Below, piece by piece: positions 16,099 through 24,836 of a stretch of DNA of 41,675 nucleotides. The stretch is taken from assembly GCA_042569595.1 (NCBI GenBank), contig JBHPHI010000004.1, forward strand, positions 1-41,675, in the 5' to 3' direction. Position numbers and translations under genes: made by a program. The notes beneath the pieces are model-generated. The model worked only from the letters and a program-made list of their open reading frames with translations, was not told where the DNA came from and made no database searches. The stretch is from JBHPHI01 sp042569595 (GTDB lineage Bacteria > Patescibacteriota > Microgenomatia > UBA1400 > 2-01-FULL-45-11). The first letter of the stretch is position 1, and each line of letters starts with the position of its first letter.

Positions 16099-17307
16099 AT
16101 GGCTAGAATAATTATACATATCGATTTAAATTCTTGTTTTGCGACATGTGAGCAGCAAGATAATCCAAAGTGGAGAAATAAACCTTTGGGAGTAGTCCAA
16201 GATAGTGGGAAAAGAAGTGTGATTATCGCCTCTTCCATAGAAGCTAAGGTTCTGGGCATCGGAACAGGACATAAGGTTTGGGAGGCTCAACAAAAATGCC
16301 CTGAAATAATTTTGGTCCCTGCCAGATTTGATAAATACGTTGATTATGCTCGAAAATTTCGCAAAGTTTGCAAAGAATACTCCTATCTTGTTGAAGTTTT
16401 TAGTATTGATGAGCTTTTTATAGATGCTACTAAAACGGCACACGTTTTTGGTGGCGTGAAAAAGATAGCTTATTTGATCAAAAAAAGGCTACGAGAAGAA
16501 GTGGGAGACTATCTGAAGTGCAGTGTGGGGGTTGCCCCAAATAAAATGCTTGCTAAGCTGGCTTCTGGATCTGAAAAGCCGGACGGGCTAGTAATAGTCC
16601 CTGAAAAAAACAAGTTGGATTTTTTAGATAAGCATCTAATTTGGCATATTTGTGGAATAGGACATAGGTTGGAAAAAAGATTTAATAAACTGGGGGTTTT
16701 CACAATAAAGCAACTTAGGCAAATTCCTGTAAAAAAGTTGAAAGAGAAGTTTGGCATCATGGGGCAGGTGTATGCTGACTGGGCGAACGGGATTGATCAT
16801 TCTTTGGTTCTACCATCTGGCGAAACTCCTCCTGATAAATCCTATGGGAATCAACTAACATTGGCCAACAATGTTGATGAAAAAGAGGCAAAAAGTGTGA
16901 TCTTGTGGCTTTGTTGGCAAGTAGCTTCGAGAATGCGAAAACATAAAATGGGAGGAAAAACTGTGTCTTTGTATGTGAGAAGAAAAGATAAAAGTGCTTA
17001 TGCTCAAAAATCAACATCTTTTGTTTGTTTTTCTGCTTGGGATATTTATAGATTATCTATTCATATACTCGATAAAAAACTCAATTGGAAAGGACAAGTA
17101 AGGTTTGTGGGAGTATCTATATCAAACCTAATTCCCCTGTCCCCGGCTACCCTACCTGCTTTATCAAAAGATTTGAAATGGCTAAAACTTTCTCAAGCAT
17201 GGGATGGTTTGAGTGAGAAATACTCACCCTTTTTTGTGCGACCAGCATCTTTGGTTGATATGGATTTAAAAAAGACTGAATTTAATGGATTTACAAAGAA
17301 GTTTTGA
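16099..17307 (+). CDS. Y-family DNA polymerase (DinB/UmuC type)
   Basis: This is a translesion DNA polymerase. The palm carboxylates are Asp9 in IIHIDLNSCF and Asp104-Glu105 in FSIDELFID. The finger motif VIIASSIEAKVLGI, the thumb helix-hairpin-helix (WHICGIGHRLEKRFNKLGV) and a little-finger domain follow. Length 402 aa. YADWANGIDH and the SYGNQLTLANN segment place it in the DinB/UmuC group, though I cannot separate the two. It is the only plus-strand protein gene in this part. Its stop directly abuts the stop of the convergent HAD-like gene. I found no LexA box matching the lexA one in its 102-bp upstream gap. Confidence 0.93.
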   Translation: MARIIIHIDLNSCFATCEQQDNPKWRNKPLGVVQDSGKRSVIIASSIEAKVLGIGTGHKVWEAQQKCPEIILVPARFDKYVDYARKFRKVCKEYSYLVEVFSIDELFIDATKTAHVFGGVKKIAYLIKKRLREEVGDYLKCSVGVAPNKMLAKLASGSEKPDGLVIVPEKNKLDFLDKHLIWHICGIGHRLEKRFNKLGVFTIKQLRQIPVKKLKEKFGIMGQVYADWANGIDHSLVLPSGETPPDKSYGNQLTLANNVDEKEAKSVILWLCWQVASRMRKHKMGGKTVSLYVRRKDKSAYAQKSTSFVCFSAWDIYRLSIHILDKKLNWKGQVRFVGVSISNLIPLSPATLPALSKDLKWLKLSQAWDGLSEKYSPFFVRPASLVDMDLKKTEFNGFTKKF

Positions 17308-18840
17308 TTACATTATTTGTGAGGGATGAAATTCTGATCCGATGTAGTGATCATATACAACTTCTGGATTTTCGGTTTGATCAATTGTTTGTGTTGTGTT
17401 TTCAAGATCTCCCACCCTAGCGCTCTCTTTTATCACCGGCGCATCGTGTCTTCTTTTTGCGTCTATGTTTCTAACCTGAACTAATTCGATGCGACTTAAT
17501 AAGCCTTTTTCATGAGCCACTTCCCACCACTGTCTTATTTCACTAGAGTTGTCATCGTAAATCCTGGTTTGAGCTCTTTTTACCCACGGAATTAACCATG
17601 TTAAGGTATCGAGTGTTCCTGCCTTAAGATCGTTTGTGTATATAACAACGTCTACTTTTTGAGCAATCTCTGTAGCATGCATCTTGTGTATTTGACCAAG
17701 TGGTCCCCCAATTTTTCCTCTAGTGGCCACAACCTTTAGAGAGTTTTCTTTTGACTGAAAATCTTTTGCGTCATGATTTGGGTCCGTTGGGGTTTCTAGT
17801 ATGTCCTCTGTTGTTTCTTTGATAACAAAATTTTTAGGGGAATTTTGAGGACTCATAAAAACTGCCTCTATGTCTTTGTCTCTATCAAAATCAGCTAAAA
17901 CTTCTTCTCCTTTAGTTTGCACTAACCTTGAAATATGTTGTTGAAATGCAAGAATGTTTTCTTGTTGTTGATGGGCTGATACTCCTGCCTCTATGTCTTT
18001 GCTTAGTTGGGTTAGTAGTAGCACATTTACTAGTGGTGTGTATCTTTTTTCATTTTTTGCTATTCCTGGAACGAATATTTTTGAAAGCTCGTATATTTCT
18101 TTTGCTTTTTGGGGTGAGATATGCACCCCTCTTCTTTGAAGATTTTCACTCTTTTGAAAGAGAGAAAATTCGTTCTGATGCCATTTGGTGGCACTGAACA
18201 ATGTGTCGTCAAAGTCAGATATTTCTACCAATGGCTTTTCTTTTAACGGTTTTTCTTTAAGAATATCACTCCTTACCTCTATCACTATCCCCAAAGAAGG
18301 AGCTTCAAACCATTTGCTTTTTTCAACAGACTCTTGCACAACCCCTGGTGCTTCTATTAACCCTAAGTCTTGCCATCTTATTTCTCGTAACTGTAGAAAT
18401 CCGTGTGGATCTAACTCATCTTTTCCATACCCCCAACGGCATTTTTTCAGAATTGAATTAAGTAGGTCTTGGCCTTGTTGTCTATTTTTGTGTTCTGAGG
18501 CTTCAATTGAGTCAACCCCAGAAGGCATAGATACCATGCTTGAGACTTTTAAGTATTTTTCGTCTGACTCTGGGTTGACTAGCACTGACTGTGAAGATCT
18601 CCCGTCAAGTGAGCTTATTTCTATCGACAACTTGCTTTGTTTTTGTGTATCGATTAACTTTTCAATACTTTTTTTCACTGTAATTAATTGAGGAGGAGCT
18701 TCTGATAAAAAACCTGAAGCTACTACACCAGTAACTTCAACACTTCTTCCCTCAGCATGTCCTTTTTCTAAAAATATCTGGTTTATTAAAACTAAAGGAT
18801 CTTGATCGTGTATTTTTTCTGTATCACTTGCTTCAACCAT
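17308..18840 (-). CDS. Large HAD-like protein with uncharacterised N-terminal region
   Basis: Of 510 residues, the C-terminal half looks like a HAD-superfamily hydrolase. Motif I is EISDFDDTLFSATKWH (DFDDT at 209-213), a later VVIYTNDLKAGTLD contains a plausible motif II/III region, and RIYDDNSSEIRQWW gives the acidic motif IV. A long helical, Gln-rich cap (about 220-370) separates motif I from the rest. Residues 1-200 resemble nothing I recognise (a beta-rich stretch with VTGVVASGF). There is no signal peptide. It is immediately downstream of ruvC and converges with the Y-family polymerase. The substrate could be a nucleotide, a polynucleotide 5' end or a protein; I do not assign one. Confidence 0.6.
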   Translation of the reverse strand: MVEASDTEKIHDQDPLVLINQIFLEKGHAEGRSVEVTGVVASGFLSEAPPQLITVKKSIEKLIDTQKQSKLSIEISSLDGRSSQSVLVNPESDEKYLKVSSMVSMPSGVDSIEASEHKNRQQGQDLLNSILKKCRWGYGKDELDPHGFLQLREIRWQDLGLIEAPGVVQESVEKSKWFEAPSLGIVIEVRSDILKEKPLKEKPLVEISDFDDTLFSATKWHQNEFSLFQKSENLQRRGVHISPQKAKEIYELSKIFVPGIAKNEKRYTPLVNVLLLTQLSKDIEAGVSAHQQQENILAFQQHISRLVQTKGEEVLADFDRDKDIEAVFMSPQNSPKNFVIKETTEDILETPTDPNHDAKDFQSKENSLKVVATRGKIGGPLGQIHKMHATEIAQKVDVVIYTNDLKAGTLDTLTWLIPWVKRAQTRIYDDNSSEIRQWWEVAHEKGLLSRIELVQVRNIDAKRRHDAPVIKESARVGDLENTTQTIDQTENPEVVYDHYIGSEFHPSQIM

Positions 18841-18898
18841 AAGATTATTATATCTCGAAGAGGGTTTAAACTTACATAATTAGGAAACCAATAGGTGC

Positions 18899-19393
18899 TT
18901 ATTTGTTAGTTTTAGCTGTGTTTTTTGCATTCATTTCAAAATAGGTAAGTGCTGCAGCTATAGCATCCGCTGCATGTTGAGGGGTGGGAATTTTTTTCAA
19001 CTTTAACAACTTCATTACAGTGGCTTGAACCTCTGGTTTTTTAGCTCTACCGTAACCGCAAAGATATTTTTTAATCTGAAGAGGGGTGTATTCTACAATT
19101 GGCACTTTTAAGGTGGACGCCGATAAAGAAATGGCACCCATTGCTTTTCCTACGGTCATTGCAGACCTAGCATTGACTGCAAAGAATAAGCTTTCCATAA
19201 CTACGATTTTTGGTTTGTACTCTTCAATCGTGTCCGAAAGGGTGTTGAAGATATGATCCAATCTAACTGAGTGCTCTTGCGATGCTTTTGTTGTGACCAC
19301 AGAGTGGTGGATAAGCTTGTATTTTTTGGGTACTTTTTGGACTATTCCTACGCCCACATTGGCAATTCCTGGATCAATTCCTAAAACTATCAT
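18899..19393 (-). CDS. ruvC: RuvC Holliday junction resolvase
   Basis: This endonuclease resolves four-way junctions after RuvAB branch migration. The catalytic acidic residues are Asp7 (GIDPGIANVG), Glu67 (VVMESLFF), and His140 with Asp143 in PTPQHAADAIAAAL; a His at the third position is also seen in the Thermus enzyme. Length (164 aa) is normal. It lies downstream of atpC by 42 bp on the same strand. ruvA and ruvB are not in this window. Confidence 0.95.
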   Translation of the reverse strand: MIVLGIDPGIANVGVGIVQKVPKKYKLIHHSVVTTKASQEHSVRLDHIFNTLSDTIEEYKPKIVVMESLFFAVNARSAMTVGKAMGAISLSASTLKVPIVEYTPLQIKKYLCGYGRAKKPEVQATVMKLLKLKKIPTPQHAADAIAAALTYFEMNAKNTAKTNK

Positions 19394-19435
19394 TAAAATA
19401 GAATACCAGAGAAATGAACACGAAGTAACCCCGAA

Positions 19436-19870
19436 CTAGTGAGATTGAGATTTGATTTGTCCTCGTTTTCTTGCAACCTTTAATTCCATGATTGCTCTTC
19501 GAAGATCTGCCTCTGCGAGAAGTAGTTCTCTTTGAGACTGCTTATCTTGCAACAATTCTTCAGCTCTTCTTTTTGCAGCTTCTGCTTTGGCAACGTTGAT
19601 TTTATCTGAGTGGATGGCACTGTCGGCCATAACTGTAATAGTTTTGCCTCCAGAAACATCCATAAAACCCCCTGAAATTACGTAGCTTATTTCTTTGCCA
19701 GCTTTGACATACTTTATTTCACCTGCGTCAAGCCTTGTAAACATAGAAATATGATGTGGTAGAACAGTTACTTCTCCCATAACGGTAGGGGCACTTACAG
19801 AGTCCACGATTTCAGTAAGAAGATGCTTCTCTTGCGTGACTACCTGTAGTGTTATTTTTGCTGCTGCCAT
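19436..19870 (-). CDS. atpC: F1F0 ATP synthase epsilon subunit
   Basis: This is the central-stalk subunit that couples gamma to the c-ring and can inhibit ATP hydrolysis. The N-terminal beta sandwich (LQVVTQEKHLL, GEVTVLPHHISMFTRL, YVISGGFMDVSGG) is followed by a complete two-helix C-terminal domain (KAEAAKRRAEELLQDKQS and an ELKVARKR helix), so the inhibitory form is possible. It is 144 aa and the last gene of the atp operon, 6 bp after atpD. Confidence 0.94.
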   Translation of the reverse strand: MAAAKITLQVVTQEKHLLTEIVDSVSAPTVMGEVTVLPHHISMFTRLDAGEIKYVKAGKEISYVISGGFMDVSGGKTITVMADSAIHSDKINVAKAEAAKRRAEELLQDKQSQRELLLAEADLRRAIMELKVARKRGQIKSQSH

Positions 19871-19876
19871 AGGCCC

Positions 19877-21262
19877 TTATTTCATTTTTTTAGCTTTTTC
19901 TACAGCTTGGTCGATAGTACCGACCATGTAGAAAGCTTGCTCAGGAACAGTGTCGTGTTTGCCGTCTAAAATTTCTTTGAATCCTCTAACAGTTTCTTTG
20001 ATTGGGACATATTGTCCTGGTATTGAGGTGAATTGCTCGCCCACAAAGAAAGGCTGAGTAAGGAATCTTTGAACTTTCCTAGCACGTGCGACTGCGATTT
20101 TATCTTCATCAGATAATTCATCTATACCTAGAATGGCAATGATATCTTGCAAGTCTTTGTATCTTTGAAGAACTTTTTGAACACCTCTTGCTACTTCATA
20201 TTGCTCTTTACCAACTGATTCAGGTGTAAGTATTTGTGAATTACTTACTAACGGATCAACAGCTGGGTACAAGGCTTGGTCTGCCAAAGATCTTTCTAAG
20301 GCGATTGTTGAGTCTAAGTGACTGAAGGTAGTTGCAGGCGCTGGGTCTGTATAGTCATCGGCTGGAACATAAACTGCCTGAAAAGAGGTAATAGAACCCT
20401 TTTTGGTAGATGTAATTCTTTCCTGAAGAGCTGCCATTTCTGTAGCTAGATTGGGCTGATATCCAACAGCAGAAGGGATTCTTCCTAAAAGAGCTGAAAC
20501 TTCGGATCCTGCCTGACTGAACCTGAAAATATTGTCAATAAACAAAAGCACATCTTCGCCTCTGTCGCGGAAATATTCAGCGAAAGTAAGACCGGTTAGG
20601 GCAATTCTTAGACGATTTCCTGGGGGCTCATTCATCTGACCGAAGGCCATGACGGTATTTTTCATAACTCCAGATTCTGTCATCTCGAGATAAAGATCGT
20701 TTCCTTCTCTTGTTCTCTCACCAACACCAGCAAAAACTGAGTGCCCTGAATGTTCTTCTGCAATATTTCTAATAAGCTCTTGAATGATAACTGTTTTTCC
20801 TACTCCAGCGCCTCCGAATGCACCAACTTTTCCGCCTCTTGCAAAAGGACAAATAAGGTCGATGACTTTAATACCTGTTTCTAACATTTCTCTCTTTGTG
20901 CTCTGGTCAACTAGTTTTGGAGCTGGTTTGTGAATTGGAGCTGTCTGTTTTACCTTGACTGGTTTTCCCTCATCTATAGCTTCACCAACAACATTGAAAA
21001 TTCGACCTAGGGTTTCTTCTCCTACTGGGACGTTAATAGGAGCTCCTGTGTCTACTACTTCTATGCCTCGCGTGAGTCCATCGGTACTACCCAATGCGAT
21101 TGCTCGAATCTCTTTTCCTCCAAGATGTTGTTCCACCTCAAGAGTAAGTTTATTATTTTTTGCCAGCTTTATTTCTAAAGCATTGTAGATCTCAGGCAGT
21201 TTTTTGTCGAAAGAAACGTCGACAACCGGACCGATGATCTGGGTGATTTTGCCTTTGTTCAT
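19877..21262 (-). CDS. atpD: F1F0 ATP synthase beta subunit
   Basis: This is the catalytic F1 subunit. It has the Walker A GGAGVGKTVI, the catalytic Glu in GVGERTREGND, the Walker B LLFIDNIFRF, SALLGRIPSAVGYQPNLA and the DELSD segment. The 461-aa length is normal. The start has an AGGGGA SD. The sequence is highly conserved and complete, and all catalytic motifs are intact, so F1 should be functional. Confidence 0.98.
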   Translation of the reverse strand: MNKGKITQIIGPVVDVSFDKKLPEIYNALEIKLAKNNKLTLEVEQHLGGKEIRAIALGSTDGLTRGIEVVDTGAPINVPVGEETLGRIFNVVGEAIDEGKPVKVKQTAPIHKPAPKLVDQSTKREMLETGIKVIDLICPFARGGKVGAFGGAGVGKTVIIQELIRNIAEEHSGHSVFAGVGERTREGNDLYLEMTESGVMKNTVMAFGQMNEPPGNRLRIALTGLTFAEYFRDRGEDVLLFIDNIFRFSQAGSEVSALLGRIPSAVGYQPNLATEMAALQERITSTKKGSITSFQAVYVPADDYTDPAPATTFSHLDSTIALERSLADQALYPAVDPLVSNSQILTPESVGKEQYEVARGVQKVLQRYKDLQDIIAILGIDELSDEDKIAVARARKVQRFLTQPFFVGEQFTSIPGQYVPIKETVRGFKEILDGKHDTVPEQAFYMVGTIDQAVEKAKKMK

Positions 21263-21270
21263 TTTGTCCC

Positions 21271-22164
21271 CTAACTTGTATATGTTGCTGTTGTTATGTC
21301 GAGCAACTCATTTGTAATATTTGCTTGTCTTGATTTGTTATACGCAAGTGTTAAGTCGCTAATAATCTCTCCAGCGTTATCACTTGCGCCCTTCATGGCC
21401 ACCATTCTTGCTGAATGCTCTGATGCTTTTGCTTCTAAAATAGTTTGATAGATTTGGACTTCTACGTAGTAAGGCAGTAGCCAATCCAAAATTTCTTGAG
21501 CGCTTGGTTCAAAAATATATTCATATCTTCCTGCAACATCCTTTTCGATAAGCTTTTCAGGGGTTTCGGGGGGGGCAAGTAATGGATCTACAGAAATTGG
21601 CAAGATTTGATTCAAGTTGGATTTTTGAACTAATGTACTAATAAAATCCATATAAATAACACATACATCTTTATATGTGCCATCTTGATAACCATCTAAG
21701 ATAAGTTTTGAAATAGGTAGAGTTTCTTCAAAAGAAAGATTGTCTGCCATATTGGAAAACTCGGCCATGATGTCAAATCCCATTTTTATGGCATATTCTC
21801 TTGCTTTTTTTCCGACAGTGATGAATTCGAAATCTCCATTTCCATTTTTTGTTCCTGCAAACATGTCAGCTTCTTTTAGAAGATTTGAAATCATTCCTCC
21901 AGTAAGACCTTTATCTGGTCCGATTAAAATGGCAATATTTTTTCCTGATTTGTTGGTTTTTAGTAAGGGATGTGAGTGAGTATCAGTACTAGAAGCTAAT
22001 CTTCTAAGAGACTCTTGAAGTTTGTTGGAATATGGCTTTGAGCTAGTAGCTTGCATTTGAGCTTTTCTCATCTTGCTTGCAGCCACCATTTCCATTGCCT
22101 TTGTGATCTGGCGAATGTTTTTTGTGGTCTTGATTCTTCTTTTGATTATTCGCGAACTTTGCAT
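21271..22164 (-). CDS. atpG: F1F0 ATP synthase gamma subunit
   Basis: This is the rotor shaft inside the alpha3beta3 ring. The N-terminal helix (RIIKRRIKTTKNIRQITKAM, then MVAASKMRKAQ) and the C-terminal helix (ARMVAMKGASDNAGEII, then the Arg/Gln-rich end with NITNELLDI) are typical, and the central Rossmann-like domain contains ILIGPDKGLTGG. The 297-aa length is normal. It lies between atpA and atpD with spacings of 18 and 8 bp. Confidence 0.96.
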   Translation of the reverse strand: MQSSRIIKRRIKTTKNIRQITKAMEMVAASKMRKAQMQATSSKPYSNKLQESLRRLASSTDTHSHPLLKTNKSGKNIAILIGPDKGLTGGMISNLLKEADMFAGTKNGNGDFEFITVGKKAREYAIKMGFDIMAEFSNMADNLSFEETLPISKLILDGYQDGTYKDVCVIYMDFISTLVQKSNLNQILPISVDPLLAPPETPEKLIEKDVAGRYEYIFEPSAQEILDWLLPYYVEVQIYQTILEAKASEHSARMVAMKGASDNAGEIISDLTLAYNKSRQANITNELLDITTATYTS

Positions 22165-22182
22165 CGTCTTACTCTGAAAATA

Positions 22183-23724
22183 CTACTTTTCTTGCTCTAC
22201 CTTTTCTTCTAAAAGATCAGGATTTAGTTCGTTGAATTTTGAGGCGGCCTTTTCAAGCATCTTTTCTGTTTTTTCTTCTAGTTTTTGATCTTTTATTATG
22301 GTTTTTCCAATTTTATCGTGAGAAGACTTGACGTAGTCCAGGAATTTAGCTTGCCATTCTTTGACTCTTTCTATTGGAGTTTTGTCTAAGTAGCCGTTAT
22401 TAACAGCCCACATGGTCATAACCTGATTTTCTACAGGAATTGGATCGTCCCACCCTTGTTTTAGAATTTCGGTGATTCTGTGACCTCTTTCTAATTGTTC
22501 TCTGGTGCTAGCATCTAAATCTGAACTAAATTGAGCAAAAGCTGCTAGTTCTCTATATTGAGCTAGGTCTAACCTTAGCTTCCCGGCAACTTGTTTCATA
22601 GCTTTGATCTGAGCACTACTTCCCACACGAGAAACTGAAGCCCCTGCGTTGATTGCTGGTCTTACTCCAGAGTTGAATAAGTCAGCCTCTAGGTAAATTT
22701 GGCCATCTGTTATGGAAATAACGTTGGTTGGGATGTATGCAGATAAGTCAGCAGCTTGGGTTTCTATGATGGGCAGTGCCGTAAGAGACCCTGCACCTTT
22801 TTTGTCGCTGTATTTAACTGCTCTTTCTAATAATCTTGAATGTAAGTAAAAGACATCTCCTGGATATGCTTCTCTTCCTGATGGGCGCCTAAGAAGAAGT
22901 GAAATTTCACGATACGCCCAGGCATGTTTGGTAAGGTCGTCGTAAATAATTAATGCATCTTCTCCTTTTTCTGCAAAATATTCTCCAATTGCACAGCCTG
23001 CGTATGGAGCAAGGAATTGTTGAGAAGCTGGATCGGAAGCTGTAGCTGCAACGATAATGGTGTTTTCCATTGCTTTGAACTTTTCTAGGGTGGCTACTGT
23101 TTGAGCCACAAAAGCTCTTTTTTGTCCGACCATGACGTAAATGCATTTAACACCAGATTTTCTCTGATTAATAATTGTTGTTAAAGCAACGGAAGACTTA
23201 CCTGTAGTTCTGTCACCAATGATAAGTTCACGTTGACCTCTACCAATAGGAATCATGGAGTCGATAGCAACAATTCCTGTTTGGATAGGCTGGTTGACAG
23301 GTTGTCTGTCAATAACTCCTGGGGCGATTCTTTCTAAAGGAAGGAATTTCTTAGCTTTGGCTGCTGCTTTACCGTCAAGCGGTTCTCCTAGAGGAGAAAT
23401 GACTCTACCAAGTAAATCGTCGCCTACACCAATGGAAACAAGTTTGCCGGTTCTTTTGACTGTGTCACCTTCTTTAACGTCTTGACTTTCAGATAAGATA
23501 ATAGCTCCAACGGAGTCTTTATTAAGGTTTAGCGCAAGACCTTTTATGCCTCCTGGAAATTCCAATATCTCTCCCATCATAACGTCTGATAAGCCGTTTA
23601 TTATGGCGATACCGTCACCAACTTCTATTATTTGACCCACCGTTTCTGCTTCAAGGGATGGAGCAAAATTTTGAATCTCTTTTTCAATCGCTTTGGCGAT
23701 ATCTAAAACCGTTGTTTTTTTCAT
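22183..23724 (-). CDS. atpA: F1F0 ATP synthase alpha subunit
   Basis: This is the non-catalytic nucleotide-binding F1 subunit. The Walker A motif is GDRTTGKSSVA (usually GDRQTGKTA), followed by IYVMVGQK, the LIIYDDLTKHAWAYREISLLLRR segment's conserved DDLxKxAxAYR pattern, and the SVSRVGSSAQIKAMK arginine-finger region. The length is 513 aa. The N-terminal segment that normally contacts delta is present, which matters because delta here is short. Its start overlaps the atpH stop by 4 bp (ATGA). Confidence 0.98.
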   Translation of the reverse strand: MKKTTVLDIAKAIEKEIQNFAPSLEAETVGQIIEVGDGIAIINGLSDVMMGEILEFPGGIKGLALNLNKDSVGAIILSESQDVKEGDTVKRTGKLVSIGVGDDLLGRVISPLGEPLDGKAAAKAKKFLPLERIAPGVIDRQPVNQPIQTGIVAIDSMIPIGRGQRELIIGDRTTGKSSVALTTIINQRKSGVKCIYVMVGQKRAFVAQTVATLEKFKAMENTIIVAATASDPASQQFLAPYAGCAIGEYFAEKGEDALIIYDDLTKHAWAYREISLLLRRPSGREAYPGDVFYLHSRLLERAVKYSDKKGAGSLTALPIIETQAADLSAYIPTNVISITDGQIYLEADLFNSGVRPAINAGASVSRVGSSAQIKAMKQVAGKLRLDLAQYRELAAFAQFSSDLDASTREQLERGHRITEILKQGWDDPIPVENQVMTMWAVNNGYLDKTPIERVKEWQAKFLDYVKSSHDKIGKTIIKDQKLEEKTEKMLEKAASKFNELNPDLLEEKVEQEK

Positions 23725-24071
23725 TGCGCTAATTTCTCACCTAATTTTGTTATTTTGTTTTGTATGGTGTTGTCTATCACCTTGTCGCCAATCTTCACGT
23801 GCATCCCGGCTATCACGCCCTGGTTGACGACATTTTTAACTTTCATTTCAACCCCAATCACTTTAGACAAAGTTTTTTTTATCTGACTTTGCTCTTGACT
23901 GGTTAATTTCACAGCCGTGGTAATAACTGCTAAAGATGGGTCAGACTCAATCTGACTCTTTCTTAGAGTTTCTTTTACAAGTTGTGGCAATATATTCAAC
24001 TGACCTGATTTTTTTAGATACTCAATCAGTCCGCGAGTTACTTGCGTAGCTTTGCTGTTTTTTGTTTTCAT
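23721..24071 (-). CDS. atpH: F1F0 ATP synthase delta subunit, short form
   Basis: Delta normally (about 180 aa) clamps the alpha N-termini with its helical N-domain and binds subunit b with its C-domain. Here only 116 aa are present. The C-domain is clear (AVKLTSQEQSQIKKTLSKVI, VVNQGVIAGMHVKIGDKVID), but only about 50 residues precede it, roughly half of the N-domain. It is packed exactly between atpF (1-base stop/start overlap) and atpA (ATGA), so the short length is not a missed start. Confidence 0.88.
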   Translation of the reverse strand: MKTKNSKATQVTRGLIEYLKKSGQLNILPQLVKETLRKSQIESDPSLAVITTAVKLTSQEQSQIKKTLSKVIGVEMKVKNVVNQGVIAGMHVKIGDKVIDNTIQNKITKLGEKLAQ

Positions 24072-24562
24072 TATTTAACTTTTAATTTCTTGAGATCGTT
24101 TATTTGGTTTTTTAGAATTTCTTTTTGATGTTTGGCGCTCAAACCAGTTTTTAAAACTGCTTGAGTGGTTTCTGAAACCAAGCTTGCCACTTCACCCTTA
24201 AGTCTCTTTTCTTCCTTTTCAAGCCTGGCCATTAGCTGTTTCTCTTCATTTTGAATGACTTTTTTGCTTTCGGCTTTCGCTTGTTCAATCATCTCTTTTG
24301 AGAGACCTTCAGCTTTTTTGTTAGCTTCTTCAAGGATTTTTGCAGCTTCTTTTTGAGTTTTTGCAAGCTCTTTTTGCTTGGTCTGCTCTATTTTGATCTG
24401 CTCTTGCAAGCTTTTCTCTGCTGCTCTTAGCCCATCGCTAATTTTGTTTGCCCTTTCATCCAATATTTTTAAAATTGGCTTATAAGCAAACTTCGATAGG
24501 ACAAAAAAGACTATCCCAAAGTTTACAATCTGCAATAGAAATTGTTGTAGATTAATTTCCAC
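24071..24562 (-). CDS. atpF: F1F0 ATP synthase b subunit
   Basis: This is the peripheral stator stalk. One N-terminal membrane helix (LLQIVNFGIVFFVLSKFAY) with the following KPILKILDERANKI is typical, then a long Lys/Glu-rich coiled coil to the end. The length is 163 aa. Only one b-type gene is present, so b is presumably a homodimer. It overlaps atpH by a base and follows atpE by 17 bp. Confidence 0.95.
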   Translation of the reverse strand: MEINLQQFLLQIVNFGIVFFVLSKFAYKPILKILDERANKISDGLRAAEKSLQEQIKIEQTKQKELAKTQKEAAKILEEANKKAEGLSKEMIEQAKAESKKVIQNEEKQLMARLEKEEKRLKGEVASLVSETTQAVLKTGLSAKHQKEILKNQINDLKKLKVK

Positions 24563-24579
24563 GGCTTTTTCCTTTGTGT

Positions 24580-24795
24580 TTATACAAATTTAATAACAAG
24601 AGCAACCACTAGAGAGTAGATTGCAATAGCTTCTGCAAAAGCTACACCTAAAATAAGGTTGGTTTGAATTTTTCCAGCAGCTTCTGGATTTCTTCCAATA
24701 GCTTCCATAGCTTTGGAAACGATCATACCGATCGCTATAGCTGGGGCAAACCCACCAATAACAACTGTCATGCCAGTTACGAAGTTGTCGGTCAT
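24580..24795 (-). CDS. atpE: F1F0 ATP synthase c subunit, proton type
   Basis: This 71-aa hairpin forms the c-ring. Helix 1 contains GGFAPAIAIGM, helix 2 contains GVAFAEAIAIYSLVV with the ion-carrying Glu, and the polar loop is GRNPEAAGK. The Na+ ligands Gln (helix 1) and Ser/Thr after the Glu are replaced by Ile and Ala, so H+ coupling is expected. The glycine motif GxGxGxG of helix 1 appears as GxAxAxAxG, a change known from alkaliphile c subunits, where it affects ring size. Confidence 0.95.
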   Translation of the reverse strand: MTDNFVTGMTVVIGGFAPAIAIGMIVSKAMEAIGRNPEAAGKIQTNLILGVAFAEAIAIYSLVVALVIKFV

Positions 24796-24836
24796 TTTAA
24801 TTCTCCTATATTAATAATTAATAATTAGTAATCACG

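Noticed and set aside
18856..18869. LexA-box-like CGAAGAGGGTTTAA upstream of the HAD-like gene
   Set aside because: Only one half matches CGAA; the dyad is broken, so it is likely chance.
24580..24795. Sodium-driven ATP synthase
   Set aside because: The Na+ ligands Gln in helix 1 and Ser/Thr after the key Glu are Ile and Ala.
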